Below, piece after piece: positions 23,158 to 30,079 of a stretch of DNA of 35,533 bases. Under the pieces are notes generated by a model. The model searched no databases, was not told the origin of the DNA, and was given only the letters and a program-made list of their open reading frames with translations. Source of the stretch: Candidatus Methylomirabilota bacterium (GTDB lineage: Bacteria; Methylomirabilota; Methylomirabilia; Rokubacteriales; CSP1-6); NCBI GenBank assembly GCA_035764725.1, contig DASTYT010000084.1, positions 1 to 35,533 of the forward strand, in the 5' to 3' direction. The position numbers and the translations under genes are program-made. Position 1 is the first letter of the stretch, and every line of letters begins with the position of its first letter.

Positions 23158-23303
23158 AGCGGCCGCCCGCCGAGGAGCGATCGGACGCCGAGCCGCCCGG
23201 CCTGCCCGGGTGTCGCACCTGGCGCGGTCTCTACCTCATCGTGTTCGGCTGGTTCGCCCTCGTCGTCCTGCTGCTCGCCGCGTTCAGCCGGTTCTATTCG
23301 TGA
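23154..23303 (+). CDS. Small single-helix membrane protein encoded with the symporter
   Basis: This 49-residue reading frame starts at GTG 23154, overlapping the LmbE stop (GTGA), and ends with TGA 23301-23303, overlapping the symporter GTG at 23300. It has a polar N-terminus (PPAEERSDAEPPGLPGCRTW) and one hydrophobic helix (GLYLIVFGWFALVVLLLAAF) ending SRFYS. Precise four-base overlaps on both sides and a membrane-protein composition support a real gene. Small one- or two-helix partners are known beside sodium:solute symporters, so it is probably a small subunit of the transporter. No function beyond that can be read. Confidence 0.7.
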   Translation: MKRPPAEERSDAEPPGLPGCRTWRGLYLIVFGWFALVVLLLAAFSRFYS

Positions 23304-25015
23304 ACGTCGTCGACTGGGTGGTGCTGGTCGGCACGATGGTGGGCATCGCGGCCTACGGGGCATGGCGCACGCGCGACATCCACAGCCTCAACACGTATCT
23401 CAGGGGTCGAGCGTCGACCGGGTGGGGGACCATCGGCGTCTCCGTGATGGCCACCCAGGCCAGCGCGATCACCTTTCTGTCGATCCCGGGACAGGGGTTC
23501 GAGAGCGGTATCGGATTCGTGCAGAACTACTTCGGACTGCCGCTCGCTCTCATCATCGTGTGCGTGGTCTTCCTGCCCGTCTACCGACGGCTGAACGTCT
23601 ACACCGCGTACGAGTTCCTGGGCCGGCGTTTCGACGAGAAGACCCGCCTGCTCGGGGCGGCGCTCTTCCTGCTGCAGCGCGGCCTCGCCACCGGCGTGAC
23701 CATCTACGCGCCCGCCATCATTCTCTCCACGGTGCTGGGCTGGCGCCTCGACCTGGTCATCGTGTTCACCGGAGTGCTCGTCATCATCTACACCGTGACC
23801 GGAGGCAGCGCCGCGGTCGGCTTGACCCACAAGTGGCAGATGGCGGTCATCTTCGGCGGCATGGCGACGGCATTCATCGTGTTGCTCGCCAAGCTGCCCG
23901 TGGACCTCGGGTTCAATGGCGCCGCGCACGTGGCGGGCGCCCTCGGCAAGCTGAACGCGGTCGACGTGTCATTCGACCCCAGCCGGCGCTACACCCTTTG
24001 GACCGGGGTGTTCGGCGGGCTGTTCCTGTCCCTCTCCTATTTCGGCACCGACCAGTCGCAGGTGCAGCGCTACATTGGCGGCGCTTCCCTGCGCGAGGGG
24101 CGGCTCGGCCTGATGTTCAACGCGCTGTTGAAGATCCCCATGCAGTTCTTCATCTTGCTGCTCGGCGCGCTGCTGTTCGTGTTCTACCAGTTCGAGCCAG
24201 CGCCCCTGTTCTTCAATCGGGCGGAGTGGCACCGGCACGCAGAGGGCCCCGCCGCCCCGCGCCTGCAGGCGCTCGAGGCCCAGCACGCCGCTGCGGTGGC
24301 GGACACGCAGGCGGCGATCCGCGTCTGGTTGGAGGCGCGCGCATCCGCGCAGCCCGGCGGAGAAGAGGCGGCGCGCGCGGCCATGGTGGCGGCCCATCAG
24401 CGCGCGGACCGTCTGCGCGCGGAGGCGAAGGCGGCGCTCCTCGCCGCCGATTCTCGCGCGAAGACGAAGGACTCGGACTACGTCTTCATCACGTTCATCC
24501 TCGGCGAACTTCCCCACGGGGCAATCGGCCTCCTCGTCGCGGTGATGTTCGCGGCGGCGCTGTCGTCGAAAGCATCCGAGCTCAACGCGCTCGGCACGAC
24601 CACCACCGTCGATGTCTGGCGGCGGCTGCGTCCCCTCGCCGCCGACGACGAGGCGAGCAACGTGCGGGTGGCAAAGCGGTTCACCGCGCTGTGGGGGGTG
24701 TTCGCGATCGGGTTCGCCCTCTTCGCGGGCTTCGCCGAGAACCTCATCGAAGCGATCAACATCCTGGGCTCGATCTTCTATGGGGTGATGCTCGGGATCT
24801 TCCTCGTGGCGTTCTTCCTGCGTCGCGTCGGCGGGGACGCCGTGTTCACGGCGGCGGTGGCCGCGCAGGCTCTCGTGATCGTGATGTTCTTCTCTCTCAA
24901 CATCGGCTATCTCTGGTACAACTTGATCGGATGCGCGGCGTGCCTGGCTTTCAGCCTGCTCCTCCAGAGCCTCATGGGGACGCGCACTCGGAGCGGCGCT
25001 GCGCGGGGAGCATGA
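23300..25015 (+). CDS. Sodium:solute symporter family transporter
   Basis: The 571-residue protein has about 13 hydrophobic helices in the LeuT-like arrangement of the SSS family. It shows GWGTIGVSVMATQASAITFL (41-60), GLPLALIIVCVVFLPVYRRL, YTAYEFLGRRF (101-111) and SLSYFGTDQSQVQRYIGG (244-261). An insertion of about 95 hydrophilic, Ala/Arg/Glu-rich residues (299-393) predicted as coiled coil interrupts two helices. The start is GTG 23300, which overlaps the small membrane protein gene; the longer reading adds a basic stretch encoded by that gene in another frame. Its stop overlaps ATG of the BshC-like gene. It should import a solute with Na+. The operon suggests a thiol precursor, amino sugar or breakdown product of the exported LmbE enzyme. 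Confidence 0.9.
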   Translation: MNVVDWVVLVGTMVGIAAYGAWRTRDIHSLNTYLRGRASTGWGTIGVSVMATQASAITFLSIPGQGFESGIGFVQNYFGLPLALIIVCVVFLPVYRRLNVYTAYEFLGRRFDEKTRLLGAALFLLQRGLATGVTIYAPAIILSTVLGWRLDLVIVFTGVLVIIYTVTGGSAAVGLTHKWQMAVIFGGMATAFIVLLAKLPVDLGFNGAAHVAGALGKLNAVDVSFDPSRRYTLWTGVFGGLFLSLSYFGTDQSQVQRYIGGASLREGRLGLMFNALLKIPMQFFILLLGALLFVFYQFEPAPLFFNRAEWHRHAEGPAAPRLQALEAQHAAAVADTQAAIRVWLEARASAQPGGEEAARAAMVAAHQRADRLRAEAKAALLAADSRAKTKDSDYVFITFILGELPHGAIGLLVAVMFAAALSSKASELNALGTTTTVDVWRRLRPLAADDEASNVRVAKRFTALWGVFAIGFALFAGFAENLIEAINILGSIFYGVMLGIFLVAFFLRRVGGDAVFTAAVAAQALVIVMFFSLNIGYLWYNLIGCAACLAFSLLLQSLMGTRTRSGAARGA

Positions 25016-25788
25016 GCGCGGAGCCCACCATCGCGTTCGGCCAGCAGCCGTGCGGATTCTTCCCGCGGCGCTTCCTCGTCGCCAAGATTCGGACAGCGCG
25101 CCGGCTCCAGTCGCAGATCGGTGGACGCATCGTGTTCTTCTGCCATGATAGCGACCACGACGCGCGCGAGACGCGGACGATCCTACGCCACCGCACGACC
25201 GGCGAGGCCGCTGCGCTGAACTTCGCCGTGACCAGCAAGATCCAGCGGAAGTTCGCGCCACTCTACGTCAAGCGCATCGCCGAAGGCTGGCAGGAGCGGA
25301 CGGCGCGCCAACTTCCGAACTATGTGGAGGCGCCGCTGGTCGACAGGTTCCGGGCGAGCGCGGGCGAGACGGTGGGAGACTTCTGTCTGGAGATGTATCG
25401 GAGGCTGGGCTGGCTCGACGGCATCGAGGTCATGCGGTCCGGTGATCCTGCGGTGCGGCGGAGCGCCTGCGAGGTGAGTGACTTCTTCGTGGACGTCCCC
25501 TACGAGGGTGAGATCGTGCGGGCGCGGATGCGGAACGGCGACCTCCTGCTCCACGAGGGTGGAGAGGCCTTCGTAACCCTGGGCGCACGGTCCTTCACCA
25601 AGGAGCAGGTCAGTCCGGCCCGGGACACCCGGTTCCGGTGGATGCAGTCAGTCTTGAAATGCACGCACTACGTGGCGGGCGAGGGCGAGCAGGCGTATCT
25701 CCACCCCGAGGACGTGGCCGAGATCGCCTTCGTGCCGCGTGATGTGATCGAACGACCGGATGAAGCCTACACCGAGCCCTCCGGCTGA
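25012..25788 (+). CDS. Compact BshC-like protein, putative cysteine-adding enzyme of bacillithiol synthesis
   Basis: The 258-residue protein has no signal peptide. Three segments resemble BshC in order. GQQPCGFFPRRFLVAKIRTA (10-29) resembles the GQQAGLFTGPLYT..K segment. RIVFFCHDSDHDARE (39-53) resembles the PVFWIASEDHDxxE segment. Near the end SPARDTRFRWMQSVL and HYVAGEGEQAYL (219-230) resemble the LRPxxQDxLLPTxAYVxGPGExAYW segment. Known BshC is about 540 residues with a long C-terminal coiled coil, so this would be a half-length form. The context is exact: it overlaps the symporter stop, and bshB starts inside its last codons, with bshA next. I infer that it joins cysteine to GlcN-malate. 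An alternative is an unrelated or non-catalytic relative; residue-level homology must be tested. Confidence 0.6.
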   Translation: MSAEPTIAFGQQPCGFFPRRFLVAKIRTARRLQSQIGGRIVFFCHDSDHDARETRTILRHRTTGEAAALNFAVTSKIQRKFAPLYVKRIAEGWQERTARQLPNYVEAPLVDRFRASAGETVGDFCLEMYRRLGWLDGIEVMRSGDPAVRRSACEVSDFFVDVPYEGEIVRARMRNGDLLLHEGGEAFVTLGARSFTKEQVSPARDTRFRWMQSVLKCTHYVAGEGEQAYLHPEDVAEIAFVPRDVIERPDEAYTEPSG

Positions 25789-26497
25789 GCCGGCATCCCT
25801 GGTCGCGTTCGGCGCGCATCCCGACGACGTCGAGTTCGGTTGCGGCGCGGTGATCGCGCAGCACACGCGGTCGGGACGGTCGGCGCATGTCGTGGTATGC
25901 TCACGCGGCGAGGCGGCGAGCCACGGCCGCCCCGAAGAGCGCGTCGCCGAAGCCCGGCGAGGCGCCGCGCTGCTGGGCGCCAGCCTCGAGCTCATCGAGC
26001 TGGACGGGGACGCCCACCTCGAGATCCGCGCGGCGCACGCCCTCACGCTGGCCGGGGTCCTGCGGCGGAGGCGGCCGCGCGTCGTTCTTGCTCCGAGCCT
26101 CGTCGAGAACCAGCATCCGGATCACTGGCGCCTGGGACGGCTGGTTGGCGATGCCGCACGGCTGGCGCGCTTCGGCGGCGTCCAGGAGCTCGCCGCGTGG
26201 GCTCCGCATCGGATCGAGCTGCTCCTCCACTACGCGCTGGCGCGTGAGTCCGAGCCGAGGAACATCTCCCCCGTGCTCGTGGACGTATCCGCTTCGGATC
26301 TCATCGCCGCTTGGGTTGCCGCGATGGAGGCGCATGGGTCGCAAACCGCGGCCCGGCGGTACGTGGAGCTCCAGCTCACGCGCGCCCGGCTCCACGGGCT
26401 CGGGGCCGGCGTGGAGCACGCCATCGCGCTGTTCCCGGCGGATCCCCTCGTCTTCGGGTCGCTGGCCGAGCTGGCGCCCGGGGCCCGGGCCTTCTGA
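25760..26497 (+). CDS. bshB: BshB-type N-acetylglucosaminyl-malate deacetylase
   Basis: The 245-residue LmbE-fold protein has zinc motifs AHPDD (19-23) and HPDH (119-122). Further family features are SRGEAASHGRPEERVAEARR, matching the T-x-GE-x-x-x-x-G-T-x-E-x-R-x-x-E-A pattern of BshB1, and VLVDVSASDLIAAWVAAMEA followed by HGSQ. These fit the enzyme that removes acetate from GlcNAc-malate, step 2 of bacillithiol synthesis. ATG 25760 lies 29 bases inside the preceding gene. bshA starts after the stop with a single base between them. A generic LmbE deacetylase is possible, but adjacency to BshA makes BshB the best reading. Confidence 0.82.
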   Translation: MKPTPSPPAEPASLVAFGAHPDDVEFGCGAVIAQHTRSGRSAHVVVCSRGEAASHGRPEERVAEARRGAALLGASLELIELDGDAHLEIRAAHALTLAGVLRRRRPRVVLAPSLVENQHPDHWRLGRLVGDAARLARFGGVQELAAWAPHRIELLLHYALARESEPRNISPVLVDVSASDLIAAWVAAMEAHGSQTAARRYVELQLTRARLHGLGAGVEHAIALFPADPLVFGSLAELAPGARAF

Positions 26498-26498
26498 C

Positions 26499-27632
26499 AT
26501 GGCCGCCCTCGCGCCGCTCCGGATCGGGATCACGTGCTATCCCTCGGTGGGCGGCAGCGGCGTTCTCGCGACGGCGCTCGGCGAGGACCTGGCTCGCCGG
26601 GGCCACGAGGTACACTTCATCTGTTACGAGCGGCCGTTTCGCCTGCCGGCAGATGCGCCTCGGCTGCATTTCCACCCGGTCGTCATCAACGAATACGGGT
26701 TGTTCCGATTTCCGGACTACACGCTGCCGCTCTCGGTCCGCATGGCCGAGGTCACGCTCGAGCGCCGGCTCGACGTGCTCCACGTCCATTACGCTGTGCC
26801 GCATGCGACGGCGGCGATCCTGGCTCGGGCGATGCTTCCGGCCGAGCGACAACCGCGGGTGGTCACCACGCTTCACGGGACGGATACGTCGCTGCTCGGC
26901 TCGGATCCGGGCTACGCGCCGGCCATCCGATACGCGCTGAGCCGCTCCGACGCGGTGACCGCGGTGTCCCAGTCGCTGGCGAGTGAGACGCGGCAGGTGC
27001 TCGGGTTCGCGGGCCCCATCGACGTGATCCACAACTTCTTCGCTCCCCGAGCGCCCCGCCGCACCCCGGAGGAGGTGCGCCGCGAGCTCGGACTCGGGGA
27101 GGAGCTGGTGATCCTGCACTCCTCCAACCTCCGTCCGGGCAAGCGCATCGACCTCTTGCTGGAGGCGGTCGCCCGCGTGCGCCCGCTCCGCGACTTCAAG
27201 CTCCTCGTGCTTGCCGGCGAGGAGTTCTCGCCCTACGCGGACATGGTGAAGCGGCTGGGTCTGACGGGACGCGTGATCGTTCGCGAGAAGGTCAATGCCA
27301 TCGAGGAGTACCTGCAGATCGGCGACCTCGGACTCTTCACCTCGGACACGGAAAGCTTCTGCCTGAGCATTCTCGAAGCAATGTGCTTTGGATGCCCCAG
27401 CGTCTCGACGCGGGTGGGCGGCATCCCCGAGGTGGTGGAGGACGGCCGCAGCGGGGTGCTGGTGCCGGCGGGCAATGCCGCCGCGCTGGCCGGCGCGGTG
27501 GAAGCCTTGATCGACGATGCCCCGCGCCGACTCGCGCTGGGCCGAGCGGCCCGGGACCGCGCGCGGGCCTTCTTCGCCGCCGACGTCATCGTTCCGCGCT
27601 ACGAAGCCCTCTACCGGCGGCTGTGCCCTTGA
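26499..27632 (+). CDS. bshA: BshA-type glycosyltransferase (N-acetyl-alpha-D-glucosaminyl L-malate synthase)
   Basis: The 377-residue GT4-family, GT-B fold protein begins with LRIGITCYPSVGGSGVLATA, the BshA form of the first glycine loop. It continues with RRGHEVHFICYERPFRLP, NEYGLFRFPDYTLPLSVRMA, LHVHYAVPHATAAILA and TTLHGTDTSLLG, all close to BshA of Bacillus. The C-terminal half has SNLRPGKRIDLLLEA and the donor-binding ESFCLSILEAMCFGCPSVST. BshA transfers GlcNAc from UDP-GlcNAc to L-malate, the first step of bacillithiol synthesis. It is the last gene of the operon and ends 22 bases before a convergent DinB-type gene. Confidence in BshA over other GT4 enzymes is high because of the N-terminal motifs. 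Confidence 0.88.
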   Translation: MAALAPLRIGITCYPSVGGSGVLATALGEDLARRGHEVHFICYERPFRLPADAPRLHFHPVVINEYGLFRFPDYTLPLSVRMAEVTLERRLDVLHVHYAVPHATAAILARAMLPAERQPRVVTTLHGTDTSLLGSDPGYAPAIRYALSRSDAVTAVSQSLASETRQVLGFAGPIDVIHNFFAPRAPRRTPEEVRRELGLGEELVILHSSNLRPGKRIDLLLEAVARVRPLRDFKLLVLAGEEFSPYADMVKRLGLTGRVIVREKVNAIEEYLQIGDLGLFTSDTESFCLSILEAMCFGCPSVSTRVGGIPEVVEDGRSGVLVPAGNAAALAGAVEALIDDAPRRLALGRAARDRARAFFAADVIVPRYEALYRRLCP

Positions 27633-27640
27633 GCCCGCGG

Positions 27641-27672
27641 GCCCGGCGTCGCCCCTACCGCGGTCGCCGGGC
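27641..27672. terminator. Hairpin at the convergent bshA / DinB junction
   Basis: GCCCGGCG (27641-27648) and CGCCGGGC (27665-27672) are perfect 8-base arms around a 16-base loop that contains the reverse-strand stop codon (27655-27657). There is no T-tract. It is the fourth convergent junction in the window with such a structure. Confidence 0.4.
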
Positions 27673-28194
27673 GGTGTTCGGCGGGACGATCCCGTTCATG
27701 CGGAGATAGACGACCAGCTGGCCATAGTGGTTGCGCACCTGGAGGACCGGCGCCGTCCAGAACACGAAGCGGCTCACCATGCGGTCCCCTATGGGGAACT
27801 TCACCTGCTCGAGGAGCTGGGCGTCGCTGAGCGGGGCCAGCTTCGCCTCTGCGGCCTGGAACCTGTCCTTCACGAGCGCGATGACCTCGGCCTTGCTCAG
27901 GCTCTTTCCGTGGTCGTGCGCGGCGCTCTTGGTCCCGTCGGCGGCGTCGCTCCAGCGCTGGGCGATTTCGGAGAGGTGTACGAGCTGATCGCGAAACGTG
28001 GCCACGTCGGGGGCGGGCTTGAAATCGTACTTCGCCTCGGGCATCGCCTCGGCCACGTCGAGGATCTCCGTGACCGCGCGCTGCAAAACCCCGACCATCT
28101 CCTTGGCGACCGTCGTGCCTTGGGCGCGGGCCGGAGCGGCCGCGACCAAAACCCAAGCGCAGAGCAACAGGCATGCGTAGGCGATGCGTCTCAT
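27655..28194 (-). CDS. Exported DinB/YfiT-fold protein
   Basis: The 179-residue product has a Sec signal (MRRIAYACLLLCAWVLVAAA, cleavage after PARA) and then a DinB-like four-helix bundle. Visible features are TFRDQLVHLSEIAQRW (67-82, metal-ligand His73) and NHYGQLVVYLRMNGIVPP (155-172, His156). The family includes thiol S-transferases that use bacillithiol, mycothiol or glutathione (BstA/YfiT, MST). GGGAGG lies 6 bases before ATG 28194, and TACAAG (28238-28243, minus) may be its -10 box. It is convergent with the bsh operon, so co-regulation is not implied. The export signal is unusual for a thiol transferase. Its function is unproven. Confidence 0.82.
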   Translation of the reverse strand: MRRIAYACLLLCAWVLVAAAPARAQGTTVAKEMVGVLQRAVTEILDVAEAMPEAKYDFKPAPDVATFRDQLVHLSEIAQRWSDAADGTKSAAHDHGKSLSKAEVIALVKDRFQAAEAKLAPLSDAQLLEQVKFPIGDRMVSRFVFWTAPVLQVRNHYGQLVVYLRMNGIVPPNTARRPR

Positions 28195-28289
28195 GTGTGC
28201 CTCCCGAGTAAATTGGCGCTGCCCCGGCGGCGACGATCTTGTACCGGGACGGGAAGGCCGTCAAGGGCCGGTTCCATCCCGGGCGCGCG

Positions 28290-29285
28290 CTACTGGATTA
28301 CCTCGGTGGCCTGGGAGAGCACCGCGGGCGGAATCGTGAACCCCATGGCCCTCGCGGTCTTGAGGTTGATGACCAGCTCGAACGTGCTGGATTGTTGCAC
28401 GGGAAGGTCGCCCGGCCTGGCGCCCTTGAGGATCTTGTCCACATAGGCCGCCGAGTCGCGCACCTGGCCGTGGAAGCTGGCCGCATACGACATGAGCCCG
28501 CCCACGTCGACGAACTCGCGGTCGCCCCACATGGTGGGGATCCGGCTCTTGACGGCGAGCTCCACCACCGTCTTGCGGTGCTCGGTGGTCAGGATGCCCG
28601 TGGCACCGAAGAGCGCCTGCGCGCCCTTGCGCGACATCGCGGCGAACGCTCGCTCGAACTCGCGAGAGTCCCGCACCTCGAACGGTTGGAGGGTCAGGCC
28701 CAGCGCCGGGGCCGACGCTTGCAACCCCTTCAGGACCAGTACGTTGGCGCGGTCGGCCGGATTGTAGAGGACGGCCACGCGCGAGGCCTTGGGGGCGACC
28801 TGCTTGAGAATCTCCAGGCGCTTGCCGCCCAGCTCGGCGTTGAGGCTCGTCAATCCCGTGGCGTTCCCCTCCGGGCGCGCCAGATTGGCGACGAGTCCGG
28901 CCCCCACCGCGTCGGCCACGCCGACGAAGACGATGGGGATGACGCTCGTGGCCTGCTTGGCGGCCAGTGAGGCGGGCGTGCCCGGCGTCACGATGACGTC
29001 GGGCTTGAGCCGAACCAGCTCCGCGGCAAGCCGCGGGAGCTCTCCGACGCGTCCCCCCGCGAACCGATACTCGACGGTGATGTTCTGTCCCTCGATGTAG
29101 CCGTGCTCGCCCAGGCCGCGCCGGAACGCGTCGATCTCTGGCGAGGGTCCCGGAGAGCCGTAGAAGAGGAATCCGACCCGGGGAGCGCCTCCCGGCGGCT
29201 GGGCCTGCGCGACGAACGGCGCGACGAGGATCATGCCGAGTGACGTCACGAATCGTCGACGGTCCAGCACTCGCAGCGCGATCAT
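28290..29285 (-). CDS. ABC_sub_bind (PF04392-like) solute-binding protein, orphan
   Basis: The 331-residue product has a twin-arginine-like leader (MIALRVLDRRRFVTSLGMIL, cleavage after AQAQ). The mature start is PRVGFLFYGSPGPSPEIDAF, then RRGLGEHGYIEGQNITVEYR and PIVFVGVADAVGAGLVANLA, the pattern of PF04392 binding proteins related to tryptophan/tyrosine importers of Gram-positives. Single copies without transporter genes are common in soil Proteobacteria and related groups. The start was set at ATG 29285 (GAGGGG just upstream); the longer reading adds a Gly/Arg stretch before the leader. The permease and ATPase are not nearby. The ligand is unknown. Confidence 0.88.
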   Translation of the reverse strand: MIALRVLDRRRFVTSLGMILVAPFVAQAQPPGGAPRVGFLFYGSPGPSPEIDAFRRGLGEHGYIEGQNITVEYRFAGGRVGELPRLAAELVRLKPDVIVTPGTPASLAAKQATSVIPIVFVGVADAVGAGLVANLARPEGNATGLTSLNAELGGKRLEILKQVAPKASRVAVLYNPADRANVLVLKGLQASAPALGLTLQPFEVRDSREFERAFAAMSRKGAQALFGATGILTTEHRKTVVELAVKSRIPTMWGDREFVDVGGLMSYAASFHGQVRDSAAYVDKILKGARPGDLPVQQSSTFELVINLKTARAMGFTIPPAVLSQATEVIQ

Positions 29286-29348
29286 CGAATCCCCTCGTGC
29301 GTGCCCACGTCCTCCTCTCACTCATCGCCCCTTAAAATCAGCGGGAGC

Positions 29349-29376
29349 AGTGTATCACCGGAGTCCACGACCTCAA
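29349..29376 (-). promoter_or_regulatory. Sigma70-like promoter of the PF04392 binding-protein gene
   Basis: On the minus strand TTGAGG (29371-29376) and TACACT (29349-29354), preceded by GTGA, are 16 bases apart and lie 63 bases before ATG 29285. The -35 box overlaps the end of the DUF4126 gene. Confidence 0.45.
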
Positions 29377-29945
29377 GCCGATCGTCCTGCCCGATGTCGG
29401 CCTACGACCACCAGGCGCCAGGCGAGGATAGTCAGGGCCGCGGCCGCGAGGGCGGCGGCGAGCAGGGGGAGTACCAGGGCCAGCGCGCTGAGGGCGAGCG
29501 AGCCCATGAGCTCGCCGGTGGCGAGCACGGGATTGCCCATCCCCGCCGTGAAGGCGGAGGCCTTCACGCGCAACAGCGCGGTGGCGGCCTGGACGATGCC
29601 GGCCACGCCACCGCCGGCGACGATGGCCAGCGTCCAGCGAAGCAGCGGCGAGAGCTCCGGGGTAACCGCCGCCGTGGCCACCACGCCCGCGGCGATGGCG
29701 GCCGGCGTCGTGAGCGTGTCGAGCAGGTTGTCGAGCCAGGGGATGTAGTAGCCTCCGATCTCGAGCAGCGTGGCGGTGGCGAACGCCACTAGCGCCATGT
29801 CCGACGCGATCCAGCTCATGCCGGGGGTGAGCGGGAGATGGCCGAAGCGCCCGGCCAGGCCGGTGAGCAGCAGCGGCACGAAGACGCGTAGCCCCGCCGC
29901 CGTGCTCAGGGCCAGGCCGACGGGGATTCCGAGGAAAGGCTCCAT
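29373..29945 (-). CDS. DUF4126 family membrane protein
   Basis: The 190-residue protein has about five hydrophobic segments. It begins MEPFLGIPVGLALSTAAGLR followed by VFVPLLL, and has EIGGYYIPWLDNLLDTLTTP then AAIAAGV, the conserved core of DUF4126, whose function is unknown. I prefer ATG 29945 to the upstream ATG 29966 because a TACAAT -10-like box (29965-29970) overlaps the upper ATG, and other members begin with the ME-hydrophobic pattern. It lies between an orphan binding-protein gene and Liv operon 2 and is divergent from the latter. It could be a small transporter or membrane scaffold; nothing in the sequence decides. Confidence 0.8.
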   Translation of the reverse strand: MEPFLGIPVGLALSTAAGLRVFVPLLLTGLAGRFGHLPLTPGMSWIASDMALVAFATATLLEIGGYYIPWLDNLLDTLTTPAAIAAGVVATAAVTPELSPLLRWTLAIVAGGGVAGIVQAATALLRVKASAFTAGMGNPVLATGELMGSLALSALALVLPLLAAALAAAALTILAWRLVVVGRHRAGRSA

Positions 29946-29964
29946 GCCGCGCTCGCGCCGGGTC

Positions 29965-29970
29965 ATTGTA
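29965..29970 (-). promoter_or_regulatory. -10-like box for the DUF4126 gene
   Basis: TACAAT on the minus strand, 5 of 6 matches to TATAAT, lies 19 bases before ATG 29945 and overlaps the alternative ATG at 29966. This argues for the shorter protein. Confidence 0.4.
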
Positions 29971-30079
29971 GCCCGCGGGCCCGCCGGCCGCCTTTGACTT
30001 GGCCGGCGGAGCGGGATACCCTCGCCGTGCCCGAAGCCTTGGACCGGGCGCGCGCGGCGCCACTCAACGAGGAGGAACC

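Noticed and set aside
23362..25011. N-terminal half of a long frame that runs into the BshC-like gene
   Set aside because: Only the part from ATG 25012 looks like a protein. The upstream part is the shifted frame of the symporter, so I do not propose a fusion.
26499..27632. Generic glycosyltransferase or sucrose synthase-like annotation for the GT4 gene
   Set aside because: The N-terminal YPSVGGSGV, HVHYAVPHA and TTLHGTDTSLLG segments and the adjacent BshB-type gene point specifically to BshA.
29946..29966. Upstream ATG 29966 as start of the DUF4126 gene
   Set aside because: It overlaps a TACAAT -10-like box and adds only MTRRERG, which is not family-like; ATG 29945 fits better.
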